Under the pieces are notes generated by a model that saw only the letters and a list, made by a program, of their open reading frames with translations, was not told the DNA's origin and did not search any database. DNA of 64,000 nucleotides from Flaccisagitta enflata (taxonomy: Eukaryota; Chaetognatha; Sagittoidea; Aphragmophora): positions 63,054,001 through 63,118,000 of the forward strand of contig OZ231127.1 in assembly GCA_965153355.1 (NCBI GenBank), given 5' to 3'. Position numbers and translations under genes: made by a program. This document shows positions 50,109-64,000 of this stretch, one piece after another; within the stretch, counting starts at the first letter, position 1; each line of letters starts with the position of its first letter.

Positions 50109-50650
50109 AGTTAGTGTACGTTTCCTACTTCATCTTATCGTGGTCCGTGGACCAAGTTTTCCCCTCTTTTTTTCTCCTTTCCCTTTCGATAACTTTCGCG
50201 TCTTCTTCCTCCTCCTTCTGCCCCTCCTCCTCATCTTTTTCCTCCTCCCCTTCGCCGTCCACAACTTCTCCTCCTCTTTCTCTACTCCTCCTACCCATCC
50301 TCCTCATCTTTCTTCACCTCCTCCGAGACAATCGAAAAGGGTTTCAATTAGTTTTCTCATATATATTGTATGGCGCAATATTGGTTGAAGAGGCTTCAAC
50401 TTTTTTTTTCCGGAAATTTTTGAGATTTACCGACGAATGTTTTTATAGAAGTGGGCTTCTTTTCTCCACACGTTAAAACATGTTTTCATTTGATGTTTAA
50501 TTAAACTGAGTCTGATGTCATCAATTCAACCTCTCATAGTGAATAAGTACAAACAAAATGGAATAACCGAATAAACAATAGATTTTGGAACCATGCAAAA
50601 ATTTCTTCGAATCAATCTTTATGAAAATTTCGAGTAGAGTTAGGAATAAA
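50104..50650. other. Pyrimidine-rich then AT-rich stretch
   Basis: TCC/TTC-rich low-complexity sequence (50160-50330) followed by AT-rich sequence. No supported exon. Confidence 0.4.
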
Positions 50651-50652
50651 AA

Positions 50653-50950
50653 AACAAGCCCGATCAGGCAACGATGCGTCCTGACTGTATCTCTGTGCGT
50701 AGCGACTTTGGCACTAGATTTGGTTTGACTGATAGATGAGAAGACTTATTATCAGATCAAAAGAGGCTCTCAGAACATTCTAACGAGTGTTTGACTTGAT
50801 CCTAGTCATCCTCGCGTCTGAAAAGGGCCAAACACTGCGATTTTCAAGGAAGCGTAACGGACATACGGACAGACCGACGGACTTACCGACAGACGGACCG
50901 ACGGACGGACGGACAGACCCTCTTATAGAGATGCGAGGACGCATCAAAAA
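50653..50950 (+). mobile_element. F1 element, AGATGC class, full length
   Basis: It starts AACAAGCCCGATCAGGCAAC and has L motif GATGCGTCCT (50673-50682). It ends TATAGAG overlapping hairpin AGATGCGAGGACGCATC (50929-50945), then AAAAA. The distal arm AGGACGCATC is the exact 10-nt complement of L. Confidence 0.9.
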
Positions 50951-51091
50951 GAAAACTAGTTTTGCGCATTTTATTGACATGATGTAAAAAGAGAAGAAGA
51001 AAAGAAAAGTTACTTTGCGTCGCCATTGATATTGAATCTTTTTGAGTGAACGCCATCTGGGACGAGACATTCAGTCTTAGATTTTTAGAAA

Positions 51092-51260
51092 AACAAGGCC
51101 GGATACACGGCAATCCAGTCGCGGATGGTTGGGCAGGAGCAGTAATGTGAAAACCGCTCGAAATTCAGAAATGTGACGGACCGACGGACGTACCGACGGA
51201 CCGACCGACCGACCTACCGACCGACACGGCAATGTGTAGAGTCGCGTGTCCGCGACTAAA
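51092..51260 (+). mobile_element. F1 element, short AGTCGC (GGA) class
   Basis: It starts AACAAGGCCGGATACACGGC and has L motif AGTCGCGGATGG, a GGACCGACC tract, and hairpin AGTCGCGTGTCCGCGACT followed by AAA. It is very close to the copy at 31088. Confidence 0.9.
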
Positions 51261-51814
51261 TATAGATAATTTGATTAAAGAATCTTCCAATTAGTCCCCT
51301 CATCGACGTCACGTCGGCAACCACGAACGACGTCTTTTTTAAGGGAAAGATCTAATCAGATACTGCGACAATTGTGAATCGCCAATGATTTGTTATGAGT
51401 TATAACTACCTGATCTCCATGCTCCACCATTTATGTCGGAGCGCCTTTACAAGAGGTCACATCCGCCAGTCAGTCGGTCGCTCTGTCTGTCGGTCGATTG
51501 GTTATGCTCAACTCCAAGTGCGCGTGTTGTCCCAATTGACCTTGGTCTTTTCTCTTAAATTGACTCATTTTGGTATCAAAGGGTTTAATATTGATTTGTT
51601 TCTACTTTTATTCATTCTCCTTTCTCCAGTATGGAGACTGTGAATAAACAGAGAACATCTCGAAAGATCGTACCAGAAACATCGAGATGATCCAACCCGA
51701 CCATGAAGAGGCCAGTGCAAAGGAAGCCGAAACCGTTCGTCCACGACGAAGGACGCAAAACGCAATCTGTGAGGCTAACGACATCATGACGCTATAAAAG
51801 ACGCGGAAGAGGCA
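51261..51814. other. Non-coding stretch with possible F1 fragment
   Basis: A TCGGAGCGCC ... CAGTCAGTCGGTCGCTCTG segment at 51434-51490 resembles the hairpin-end half of an F1 element. The rest is unassigned. Confidence 0.35.
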
Positions 51815-53899
51815 ATGATCAAAGTAGTGAATAAAGGGATAATCATTAAAAACCTCGCCATTACGCCCATAACTGAAACTATGAATTATCCCACCAATGA
51901 GATTACTCTACCTGACGATCGGAGTTCCAATAATGATAAAGCGTATCAGTTTCATAGGAACTCTTGTATCTTTAACAAAGAGGAGGCCAATGACAAAATG
52001 GACCAAACCACGTTTTGCATCTCGACATCTGCACGTGACTTAAAACTCCTCCTTCTAAAGACTATCGTCCCTCATTACCAGCAACACTCAATTTACAGTG
52101 CCAAATTTGGAGCATCGTCTTACGTCTTCATCACGAGCTATGATAATGATGTTGTACTCGATTGTGAAAATGATTTCATAATTGACTGTGATAATCATCA
52201 ACACCAGTATAGTCATTGTGGTAATTCCGTCGGGTTTGTCCGCGCGAGACTAAACGCAATTCACGTCGCAGATGAACATGATCATAATCCTCATGAGAAA
52301 ATGATTCATCTTCTCACGAAAACAGAATCGCCGGAAACGAAAAAGACGATGACGACGATGACGACGACGTCGATGACGACGACGGCTTGGGCGATGACGT
52401 CAATCACAACAACGACGACAACGACAACAACGACAACGATAATGATGATGACAAATATGTCCAATCTGTTACCGACGGCGCCGCTTTCTCATCTCATTTC
52501 ATTGGAGGAATTAACGAGAATCAGCGCTCATCGATCGCCCGCGCAGTTGAATGACTACGTCTTCATCGCCGTCACCGATTCATGTGTCATCCCCACCGTC
52601 GCCACTGACTCAACGCATAAACCCACCACCGCCACTCCCATCGCTTCAAAAACCACCATCGCAACTGACACCCCCGCCGTCGTCATCTCTACCGTTGACA
52701 AATCTAACTGTCACCCACTCGCTTTGCGACCGATTAGCATCTTTTCTTGGTCTTTCTCCTCGCTCTCCAACTCAACTTTATCTCTTACCACCTCAAACCC
52801 AATTTCAACCTTGATGACCTCATCATTTGCCTTTTTGCCCCCGACTGTGATCAAGCCATACACGACCATCTTTTCCTCATTCTTATCCTTTTCATTTACA
52901 TCCTTAATCCCCTTGTTCTCCTCCAGTACCCCAACCCACCCTTTGGCCAGCGTATCCTCACCCTTCAACCGACCTACTTTATCCCCATCATCCACAACAG
53001 ACTCATCCAACTTCAACACAGACTTTTCAACCAACGCATTTACCTCGTCGTCAATACCCTCATTTTCCACCATGGCCTCCAGCACTCCTAAACACCATTT
53101 AGTCACAGCCGCAGCCTCACATGAACCTCCTTCGTCACAACCGTCGCCAGCGCCCTCATTCTGCTCCAGTACTCCCACTCATTCCTCAACCACCCCACCC
53201 TACCTTCGCCTCACTTTATCCCCACCATCTCGCCAGTCGTCATCGTGGTTTTCATGTTCATCGCTTTCTTTGCGGCTTCAACGGGAAATAGCTCTTTTCC
53301 CTTTCTTCAGTTTTCCCGTAATTTGTTCATTGGCAATTTTATTCGTTTTCTTTTTCTCGGTTTTTCCCTCCAACTTTTTCCTCGTCGTCGTTTTCGTCGT
53401 CGCTTCAGCGGTTTTCACCCACTTTTTCGATGGAATATCAAAGAAAAATACGATTTCGAAGATGTGGACGGGAAAGAAGAAGTCAACGTCGTCAATATTA
53501 TCGACTTCCATGACAAAAACAACAACAACAACAACCACAACAACAAGACAAATTCGGCAAATTGCGCCTACGATGAAAACAAAGGCGACGAGGTTGTCGA
53601 ACACGGCACCAACGCCCATAACAAAAATGTCGTTTTTATTTTCTTCGGTGATTCCGTCTCCTCCATTTTCTACGTCGTCATCGCCGTCATCACCTTCATT
53701 ATCGTCATCACCGTCATCACCGTCATCATCATCTTCATCATCGTTTCGGATTTTTTCCCCTGCCACCGCCGCCTTAAGGAAATTGTTTCCACTCGCCTTG
53801 TCTTTTTTCTTAATCACGATTGGGAATAGAAGCGCCGCCGATGCTGCCACCTCGGGTGAGACGAAAGAAGCAAAAAAGAGAGAGACGGGAAAAAAATGA
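51815..53899 (+). CDS. Possible gene, reading frame unresolved
   Basis: A 694-codon open frame runs through this region but I do not recognise it. Its first 190 residues look plausible. The rest is dominated by Ser/Thr/Pro, as expected from reading pyrimidine-rich DNA without stops. Another plus frame (52747-53091, then 53125-53829 after stops at 53089 and 53122) gives hydrophobic segments with a more even composition (for example IPTISPVVIVVFMFIAFFAA). A third frame encodes an Asp/Asn-rich stretch followed by KYVQSVTDGAAFSSHFIGG. Minus-strand frames at 52711-53178 and 53278-53850 are also open. Exons in several frames, an old pseudogene, or no gene at all are possible. Confidence 0.25.
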   Translation: MIKVVNKGIIIKNLAITPITETMNYPTNEITLPDDRSSNNDKAYQFHRNSCIFNKEEANDKMDQTTFCISTSARDLKLLLLKTIVPHYQQHSIYSAKFGASSYVFITSYDNDVVLDCENDFIIDCDNHQHQYSHCGNSVGFVRARLNAIHVADEHDHNPHEKMIHLLTKTESPETKKTMTTMTTTSMTTTAWAMTSITTTTTTTTTTTIMMMTNMSNLLPTAPLSHLISLEELTRISAHRSPAQLNDYVFIAVTDSCVIPTVATDSTHKPTTATPIASKTTIATDTPAVVISTVDKSNCHPLALRPISIFSWSFSSLSNSTLSLTTSNPISTLMTSSFAFLPPTVIKPYTTIFSSFLSFSFTSLIPLFSSSTPTHPLASVSSPFNRPTLSPSSTTDSSNFNTDFSTNAFTSSSIPSFSTMASSTPKHHLVTAAASHEPPSSQPSPAPSFCSSTPTHSSTTPPYLRLTLSPPSRQSSSWFSCSSLSLRLQREIALFPFFSFPVICSLAILFVFFFSVFPSNFFLVVVFVVASAVFTHFFDGISKKNTISKMWTGKKKSTSSILSTSMTKTTTTTTTTTRQIRQIAPTMKTKATRLSNTAPTPITKMSFLFSSVIPSPPFSTSSSPSSPSLSSSPSSPSSSSSSSFRIFSPATAALRKLFPLALSFFLITIGNRSAADAATSGETKEAKKRETGKK

Positions 53900-53984
53900 T
53901 GAAATGACCGACGGGTGTCTCGAAGGACACGGATCAGGATGGATTGATGGGGGTTGATTTGGTTGGTGGAATGGGAGGAATGAG

Positions 53985-54300
53985 ATGGTCAATGTGGGGA
54001 ATCATGAATAACGAACATGGAGTGATTCAGATGAATGGGGAAGTGGGTGATGAAGTGGATGGTAGAATGAGAGGAATGAGATGGTCAATGTGGGGAATCA
54101 TGAATAACGACCATGGAATGATTCAGATGAATGGGGAAGTGGGTGATGAAGTGGATGGTGGAAAGGGAGGAATGAGATGGTCAATGTGGGGAATCGTGAA
54201 TAACGGACATGTACTGGTTCAGATGAATGGGGAAGTGGGTGACGAGGTGGAAGGTAGAATGGGAGAAATGAGATGGTCAATGTTGAGAATTTTGATTATC
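53985..54300. repeat. 96-bp minisatellite, ~3.5 copies
   Basis: The marker TCAATGTGGGGAATC recurs every 96 bp (AATG at 53991, 54087, 54183 and 54279). The unit is a multiple of 3, so a 138-codon frame crosses it, but the frame has no other support. Confidence 0.9.
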
Positions 54301-55090
54301 GGACATCGGGCAATAGCCATCAGTGATTGGACATCAGGTATCGGCCCTTTTGGACTTTGATGTCAAGAGCCTCAAGCCATGTCAGAGAGGTGATGAGGAA
54401 GGGAAGAAACAGATGGGTGGCATTTGGTTGGGTCTCAAGGAAAGCCAAAGGCGTTGCCTGTAGGAGAGTTCATTATCGAAAATGGATGATGGAAGGGGGC
54501 ATGGAGAGAAAACTGAGAGGAAAAAATGGGTGTGGCATAAACTGTAAAAATGAGGGTTTGTTTTCTGTGCAGTGGACGGGAATGGCACGAGATTAAAACC
54601 AAATTATCCAGCGAAGTATAAGAGTGTTGTCAATTTTATATCGTAGCCAAATTTAGCATCTTCTTAATGAAAATTCAAGGAGAGGATAACAAAACGGTAA
54701 AGCGTTTTTGCTACGTCAACTGACATTGATGGATGCATTATATGCATTATCTTAATGGGCGAATTCTCAGATTCATCAGTTTCATCAGATTAACCAACAC
54801 AAAACGGGGCCTTACAAATTAATGATAACATCAAATTTGTTTTTATCATAACGACGAGATTGCATATTGTATTTTGTAAAAACAACCATCTGCCTGAAAT
54901 TTGTTATTTTGCAATCTGACAAATGAATCTTTCAGTTTCTGTTTTCTTTCTTCTTCTTTTTTTCCTGTTTCGAAGATGTTGCGCCCACGCTTCGGGAGAT
55001 CGAATCAAAAGCGCGTCAGTATTAAACCCACTTGGATTTCAAATTGTGTGTATCAACTCATTCAAGAATTCTCTCAACCACGCGCTCATT
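54301..55090. other. Non-coding stretch, nothing recognised
   Basis: A short F2-like GGTATCGGCCCTTTTGG at about 54338 is the only recognisable piece. Confidence 0.4.
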
Positions 55091-55092
55091 CT

Positions 55093-55295
55093 TCATTCAC
55101 TCACTCACTCACTCACTCACTCACTCACTCACTCACTCACTCACTCACTCACTCACTCACTCACTCACTCACTCACTCACTCACTCACTCACTCACTCAC
55201 TCACTCACTCACTCACTCACTCACTCACTCACTCACTCACTCACTCACTCACTCACTTACTCACTCACTCACTCACTCACTCACTCACTCACACC
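55093..55295. repeat. (TCAC)n microsatellite
   Basis: About 50 TCAC units. Thr-His-Ser-Leu frames are the repeat read as protein. Confidence 0.95.
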
Positions 55296-55379
55296 ACCAC
55301 ATGCTCATAGCTCAGGCTCTAACTCCCTCATTCATTTGGATCATTTTCTCCCTCATTTGCTGAGATATTCCGTGGCGTT

Positions 55380-56580
55380 CCTTTGTAACGTATTAAACCG
55401 CCAAAAAGCGTTTCAAAAATGCAAAAAAATGGATTATTGTAACAAAAATTATGAATTTTTGTCACAAAAATGCTAAAAAAAGCCGTTTTGACACGGGCGT
55501 TCTTATGCAGTTTTAAAACGATCTAATATCGGCGTTTCAATACCACAAGTATGCGCAACTTTTGAAACGAATTTTGAGGCATAGTTGCCGTTTCAAAACT
55601 TTGCAATTCTAAAGTTTTAAAACCCTGAGATTTTTGCGTTTCAAAACGCTTGAAAACAGTGCTAAAGTTACAGCCAGCTAGGGAAAAAATCTATATAACT
55701 TTGTAATCTTATCACCTTTTTTACCGTTTTGAAAACGCAAAAAATTGAAGTATTGAAACTAAGAAAAAATGTGTTTAAAAATTGAAACATGGTTATATAC
55801 TAGGTGGAACAATTTCCCTAACTTAACCCAAACTCAAATAAATGGAGGAGGGCCCTGTTAGCCCTCACTGACTGGCTAATACGCGTGCCACTCTTGGTTT
55901 TTGATAAAACTGAATCTGAAAGACATCCTTTTGGCCAGCGGCCCCAAAGGGGTTGATGACCTATGCTTTCATACATATGGACAAAGCAGGGTGTAGAGTC
56001 GTGTAATACACGACTAAAAATGGGGTGAAACACTTTGTGTTGCCATCAAGTGCTTGCCGTCCTATTGTTGTTGAATTGTGACTCCATGTCACTTGTATTT
56101 TATGTAAATTTGCAAATGTGTTATGTTTTACTTTGAAGGACGTTACAAAAAGCTTATTTTTTACAGTTTTGAAACTGCGAAAAAATGAAGTTTTGAAACT
56201 GCAAAAAATTGAATTTATGAAACGTTTTTACAAGCAACTTTTTTACAGTTTCAAAGCTGCAAAAAAATTGCTTATGGGAATGGCGATTTCATATTTCAAA
56301 TTTTCACTGCCACTGTCACTGCCACTGTTTGAAAAAGTTCATTTCTTCAGTTTTAAAATGAAAAAAAAAACTGGCTAGAAGTGAGAAAGAAATGTCATTT
56401 TAGTCATGTTTTCAAAAGCCTTTTTTATGCAGTTTTAATACTCCCAAAAAACGCGGTTTCAAGACGGCAACTATGCCTGCGTTTTGAAACCCCAGATTAC
56501 AACCACAAAAGGACGTTGTTGTATGCATAAATGGTTTTTTGGACGTTTTGGAACTGCTGCATACTAGGAGTTTTGATACG
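55380..56580. repeat. TTTGAAAC-rich region with inverted segments and F1/F2 scraps
   Basis: Many scattered GTTTTGAAAC/GTTTCAAAAC words. GGCATAGTTGCCGTTTCAAA (about 55577) appears inverted at about 56468 (GGCAACTATGCCTGCGTTTT). An F2 left end (AGCGGCCCCAAAGGGGTTGA) at 55936 runs directly into an F1 hairpin end (AGTCGTGTAATACACGACT then AAAAA) at 55998-56020. Confidence 0.5.
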
Positions 56581-58292
<1,712 letters not shown>

Positions 58293-58411
58293 ATTACGGT
58301 GTATTTTTTTTTTTTTGTTGTCTTCTTTGATTTACTGCGTTTTTTGTTTAGCTTGTCTATTCTTTTTTACTCATTCTTTCTATTGTTTTGTTCCTCTCCT
58401 TCTCCAGTTGT

Positions 58412-58625
58412 CTTTTTGGTCGCATGCACGCGACTCTACACCCCGCTTTGTCCGTCTGTCCGTCCGTCGGTCCGTCTGTCTGTCAGATTGTCACACTTTT
58501 ACTTTTTTTATCAATTTTATTTCTTTAAGTCATTTTAAGTCATTTTAGAGTGTACTAAGTCATTCTTATTCATTCTAAGTCATTCTAAGTCATTATGTAA
58601 GTCTCGCACGTGTTGGCCTTGTTTG
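58412..58625 (-). mobile_element. F1 element, AGTCGC class, altered interior
   Basis: The hairpin end is TTTTTGGTCGCATGCACGCG, followed by ACTCTACACCCCGC, a CCGT tract and CACACTTTTAC. The interior is replaced by ATTCTAAGTC repeats. The far end is reduced to TCTCGCACGTGTTGGCCTTG. Confidence 0.65.
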
Positions 58626-58722
58626 TTTTAACTTTTGTTTCTTTGCTTGTTTGTTTGTTTGTTTGTATGGTCTCTCCTCTTTCTCTTTCTTTCTTTTTTT
58701 CTTGCTTTTTTACATTTCCCCC

Positions 58723-59095
<373 letters not shown>

Positions 59096-59098
59096 AAC

Positions 59099-59129
<31 letters not shown>

Positions 59130-59279
59130 GAAAGAAAGAGGAGGATCAAGATGGTAAAGGTTTCATTTTTAATGAAGCAAAAGCGGCTTACAGGGAAATT
59201 TAATGAAATCTGCTCGGAAAGAGTAAAAATGGTTAAAAAGGTTAAAAATAAGTACCCACGTGCCATAAATTCATTTATT

Positions 59280-59314
<35 letters not shown>

Positions 59315-59950
59315 ACACAAAATAAAAAGCTGTAGAAATATACTTTTTTTCTCAAGTTTTGTCAATTTTTCCCCCAAATCAACCGCATGATCGACCAGCC
59401 GCATTTAACTGTCTCAGACGTGTCAATTATAAACAGTTGATGTCCCAGTTGATGTCCCAGTGGGCCCTTCCTTTGACCTGCCATCCTATTTGAGGATTCT
59501 TTATGAACTGAGGTCTGTTGATAATATCATCTGTAAATATATATGTCAGTAGGCGTCTCTGTTCCTCTCTTTGAGATTCCCCCCCCCATTGTCTCTGTCT
59601 CTGTCTCTGTCTCCGTCTCTCTGTCTCTAAGATGTTTCGCCCTTTGTTTCTTCAACTCCCACCTTACTTAAGCTTACTTGTCGTCGGAACCACTTATAGC
59701 TTTCGTTTTCTTTTTGATATTTGCCGTCTCGATTTCCTGCTGTCATCCTCATCATATTCCTCCTCCTCCTCCTCCTCCTCTTCTTCTTCCACCCTCTCGT
59801 CACGCCCCTTTCCGAACATTTCCAAGTGTCATCAATGAAGTCAACTCTTGTGTCTCTCGGCAGATGATATCGTTCTAGCCCTACCAGTTGACACGCTCTG
59901 ATAACATTCTTAAGTTTTATATGACCCCAGCTTCTGTTTGTGTTTTTGTG
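59096..59950. other. Non-coding stretch, nothing recognised
   Basis: Contains a short (GA)n at 59283-59312 and a TCC/TTC run at 59757-59795. No exon recognised. Confidence 0.4.
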
Positions 59951-59956
59951 TCAAGG

Positions 59957-60205
<249 letters not shown>

Positions 60206-60345
60206 CACTTTTTCCCATCTCGCGGCGCCCTTTCCACCTTTGATCTTCTTTGAGCGTTAAATTGATAGAGTAAATTGGATGTCCTGTCAAAAAATCCATT
60301 AATATCATTTTTATCCTTCATAGAATTTGTTCTCATTTTCTCTCT

Positions 60346-60520
60346 GTAACAAGGCCAGACACGCGGCTGCTCTTGTTGGTCACAGATGAGCAGTGGCGAA
60401 AAAAAGGACTTTGTCACTAAAAGACTACGTAATTGATGAACCGAACACTTAACCCACTGACAGACCGAGGGACCAACGGCCATGTAAAACACCGTTGTTA
60501 TGGAGCGAAGCAAAAATCTG
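60346..60520 (+). mobile_element. F1 element remnant
   Basis: Left end AACAAGGCCAGACACGCGGC, then GTTGGTCACAGATGAGCAG and a decayed GACC tract (ACAGACCGAGGGACCAACGG). The right hairpin is not intact. Confidence 0.5.
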
Positions 60521-60683
60521 CCATGGTAACTAATGGACCAATATGACGAATGGAGTGACCGATGCATCAATAAACGAACAGACCAACCAATATATGAATT
60601 TACAGAGTAGATTAACGAGTCGCGTTTCACTTTAAGTAATGCTTGTTGATGTTCAAATTGTCCATCGGTCGTTCCCATCATTA

Positions 60684-61210
60684 CAGTCAGTGGACAAAAC
60701 ACAATAGGTAGAGAGCTTAACCCGTTGGCTTTGATCCAACCTACTGTTATCCAACAGCAGGCTGTAAACAACAACTGGTTGTAAAAATTACAGCCGGCTG
60801 TCATGCTACAAAGTTGGTAAAAATCCAACTTTCACCGAATAGAATGAGACCTGCAAATTCATAATCCTGGTGAAATTCTGACAAGTTTGATATGTCACAA
60901 CATATACTTTTATATGAAAATAAAATTTTTTTATCAATGTTTAATAAAGTTATAATTTAATGTTAAAAGATTATTTCTTATAAAAAGTATTAAGTGTGAC
61001 ATATCAAACTTCTCAGAATTTCATTAGGTTTATTTATATGCTTGTCACGTTCTATTCTATTTAGGTTGGATTTTTGCCAACTTTGTAGGATGACAGCCGG
61101 CTGTAATTTTCACAACCAGTTGTTGTTTACAGCCTGCTGTTTACTAACAGTAGGTTGGATCAAAGCCAGCAGAGTGAGCTCTCTACCTATTTTGTTTTGT
61201 CCACTGACTG
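60684..61210. mobile_element. Foldback (F3) element, copy d, with ATTA flanks
   Basis: Terminal repeats CAGTCAGTGGACAAAACACA and its partner ending TTTTGTTTTGTCCACTGACTG are flanked by ATTA on both sides (60680-60683 and 61211-61214). The arms hold TTACAGCCGGCTGTCATGCT and its inverse. The core GTTTGATATGTCACAACATA and inverted GTGTGACATATCAAAC relate it to copies a and b. Confidence 0.85.
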
Positions 61211-61704
61211 ATTATATATCATTGGGATTTGTCGTCCTTTTACTCATTTCTTCTCTCCTTTGATTCCTTCTTTCTTTTTTTTCTCGTTTTTTCGTCTTTC
61301 TCCTTGTTTTTTCCATCATTTTAACCCCGAGGTTAAATTATTCTGCTCTTTTGGTGGTCCATTATAACTTCATTAGTCAGCCTTGATGAAGTTTTGTTGA
61401 CAGATTTGAATACGATTTGTATATCGTCTGCGAGGTCGTAAATTGCCGTAAACAAAAGAAAGAAGAGTTTCTGACAAAATCCATTAATCAACGTGGGAAT
61501 GAAAGACAATCGAAGGAATCAAGGCTTGGTTGTGTGCGATTGCCGCAGTCGCGTGCGGAGTTGGGCAGGGGCGTTGATAGCACAGCCACTGATAAGTTTG
61601 AACTGGAGGCAGAGACTGAGAGTTAGATAACCATAGAGAAGCTTCAGTAGGTTGAAAATGATGTTTCGCCAAACCTGTCACGGCTCTATTGACTGGGGGA
61701 CCTA
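61211..61704. other. Non-coding stretch with F1 fragment
   Basis: 61549-61580 (GCAGTCGCGTGCGGAGTTGG then GCAGGGGC) is an isolated F1 left-end motif. Nothing else was recognised. Confidence 0.4.
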
Positions 61705-62247
61705 CAGTGCGATGCATAAAAAAAGATACAAGACAAAGTCCATGTTTGCGGGACTTATAATCGATTTTTTTAGGTTTTTCCTATGAGAATTTAAAAGAGT
61801 TTTAAAAGACGGAGACATTGCCACCAAGCCCAAAGAGTTTGATCACTATGTTTAAATTTAATGATAAAACAAAGGAATGTTTTTACTTAAATCAACATAA
61901 CTCTTAAACAAATTGACCTACAGATACCAGATACAACTCAAATGGAAGCTATTGTGAAGGGCTTTCCAAATGCCATGGATTTTCATTAGTTCAACATCAA
62001 TTCAAAGAATCTAGGTATAATTGAAGATGATTTTAAGAGTCATTTTAAGATCTTGCATCCATTGACAGTACCTTGTTTTCAATTTATGATAATATCTAGT
62101 CAAATTGACTGAAATGTCTGAGATTGGTGCAAATCACTTTATTTCTTCCAGCTCTTTGGATTCCTCATGGAAAAAAGTTTTTCAAGTAATTTTGGAGCAT
62201 AGAAATCTTGAATATAAGATTTGTATCTTTTTTTATGTATCGCACTG
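61705..62247. mobile_element. Tc1/mariner-type MITE, 543 bp
   Basis: It starts CAGTGCGATGCATAAAAAAA and ends TTTTTTTATGTATCGCACTG, flanked by TA on each side (61703-61704 and 62248-62249). The inverted repeats are about 27 bp. No transposase frame was seen. Confidence 0.9.
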
Positions 62248-62249
62248 TA

Positions 62250-63312
<1,063 letters not shown>

Positions 63313-63645
63313 ACTCCTTTTCTTTGCCACATTGAAAAGGGCAAAGACCACACAGAGAGAGAAGCGATCAGCGTCAAAGTCGGACGTCAACAAGGCCATC
63401 ATTTCATTTCTTTTAACCATCATTTTCTTTCTTTCATGAATATTGTTTTCTTCTTTCTTTTTATTTCTCTAATGCGAATGAACTGATTATGTATATTTAG
63501 AATGATGGCGAATCTTTAGCCGTGGGTTGGAAACTATAAAACATTAACATTCATTGTTATTATTTTCTCCTGATTTTATGTCTATAAGTTTAAGTCTATC
63601 AATCTTTGTTCCTTTGTTTCTTTTCTTTTCTCTTTTCTTCCTTTC

Positions 63646-63834
63646 TTTTTTTGTCACGTGCTACACGACTCCACACCTTGCTTTGTCGGTCCGTCGGTCG
63701 ATCCACTCTTTTACTGTTTTTTGTTTTGGTTTGCGGTCTTTGGCCTCACTGCTCCTGCCCAAATAGTCTGGTGATCTCAAATACGGCCCCCGCCCACCCA
63801 TACGCGACTGAGGTAGCCTCGTATCCAACCTTGA
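63646..63834 (-). mobile_element. F1 element, decayed AGTCGC class
   Basis: The hairpin is GTCACGTGCTACACGACTC, with the boxes CACTGCTCCTGCCCAAATAG and CCCCGCCCACCCATACGCGA, and the outer end CTCGTATCCAACCTTG. Confidence 0.75.
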
Positions 63835-63839
63835 CCATT

Positions 63840-63924
63840 ATTGATTGATTGAATCACTGATATAATAATTGATTGATTTATAGTTTTTTTATACTGATTG
63901 ACAGATTGAGTGATTGATAGATTT

Positions 63925-63978
<54 letters not shown>

Positions 63979-63980
63979 AC
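63840..63980. repeat. (GATT)n microsatellite
   Basis: ATTG/GATT units, most regular at 63935-63976. Confidence 0.9.
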
Positions 63981-64000
63981 ATTCACTCATTCATTAATTC

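Noticed and set aside
61417-61626. 69-codon ORF
   Set aside because: It crosses an F1 left-end fragment (61549-61580) and has no other support.

Overview
The window is from a eukaryotic nuclear genome, most likely an invertebrate metazoan. It has GT-AG introns, a tandem pair of type II membrane receptors built from C-type lectin-like domains (CTLDs) plus a class A SRCR domain, and a four-exon SLC35G-like transporter. I cannot name the species. Genes take up only about 10% of the window. The rest is mostly nested mobile elements, microsatellites and minisatellites, plus AT-rich sequence in which I recognise nothing.

Layout. 1-10,000: 32-bp minisatellite, foldback element, small TA-flanked MITE, and the first copies of two dominant repeat families, F1 and F2. 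10,015-14,596 (minus): lectin/SRCR gene 1, its intron packed with elements. 16,900-20,000: pyrimidine microsatellites with F1 and F2 copies. 20,898-23,360 (minus): paralogue 2, the best-resolved gene (two exons, 774 aa). 23,570-26,823: a 3.25-kb TTTC satellite. 27,800-38,600: F1 and F2 elements that carry or are made of tandem arrays. 38,971-48,657 (minus): the 363-aa SLC35G-like transporter, with 4 exons over 9.7 kb and introns filled by repeats. 51,800-53,900: an unresolved possible gene. 53,985-64,000: microsatellites, a foldback element, a mariner-type MITE and more F1 copies.

The most unusual content is family F1, about 35 full or partial copies. On its own strand each copy begins near AACAAGGCC(G)GATACACGG, carries a short motif L about 25 bp inside, and ends in a hairpin followed by (C)TAAAAA. 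The hairpin's distal arm is the reverse complement of that copy's own L motif. L differs between subfamilies (AGTCGCGGA, AGTTGTGGA, AGATGCGTCAT, GGTGCGCC, GGTGCGAC) and the distant hairpin arm changes with it. The architecture resembles non-autonomous Helentron-type elements (subterminal inverted repeat, internal tandem repeats, 3' hairpin). The switching of matched end codes between subfamilies, tail-to-head tandem copies and nesting of one class in another make it the leading candidate for an undescribed system.

The two lectin/SRCR genes are tandem duplicates sharing exon-1 splice phase, domain order and C-terminal cysteine motif; they look like cell-surface recognition receptors. The transporter is unrelated to them. 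No prokaryotic operon, CRISPR, tRNA or rRNA was recognised.
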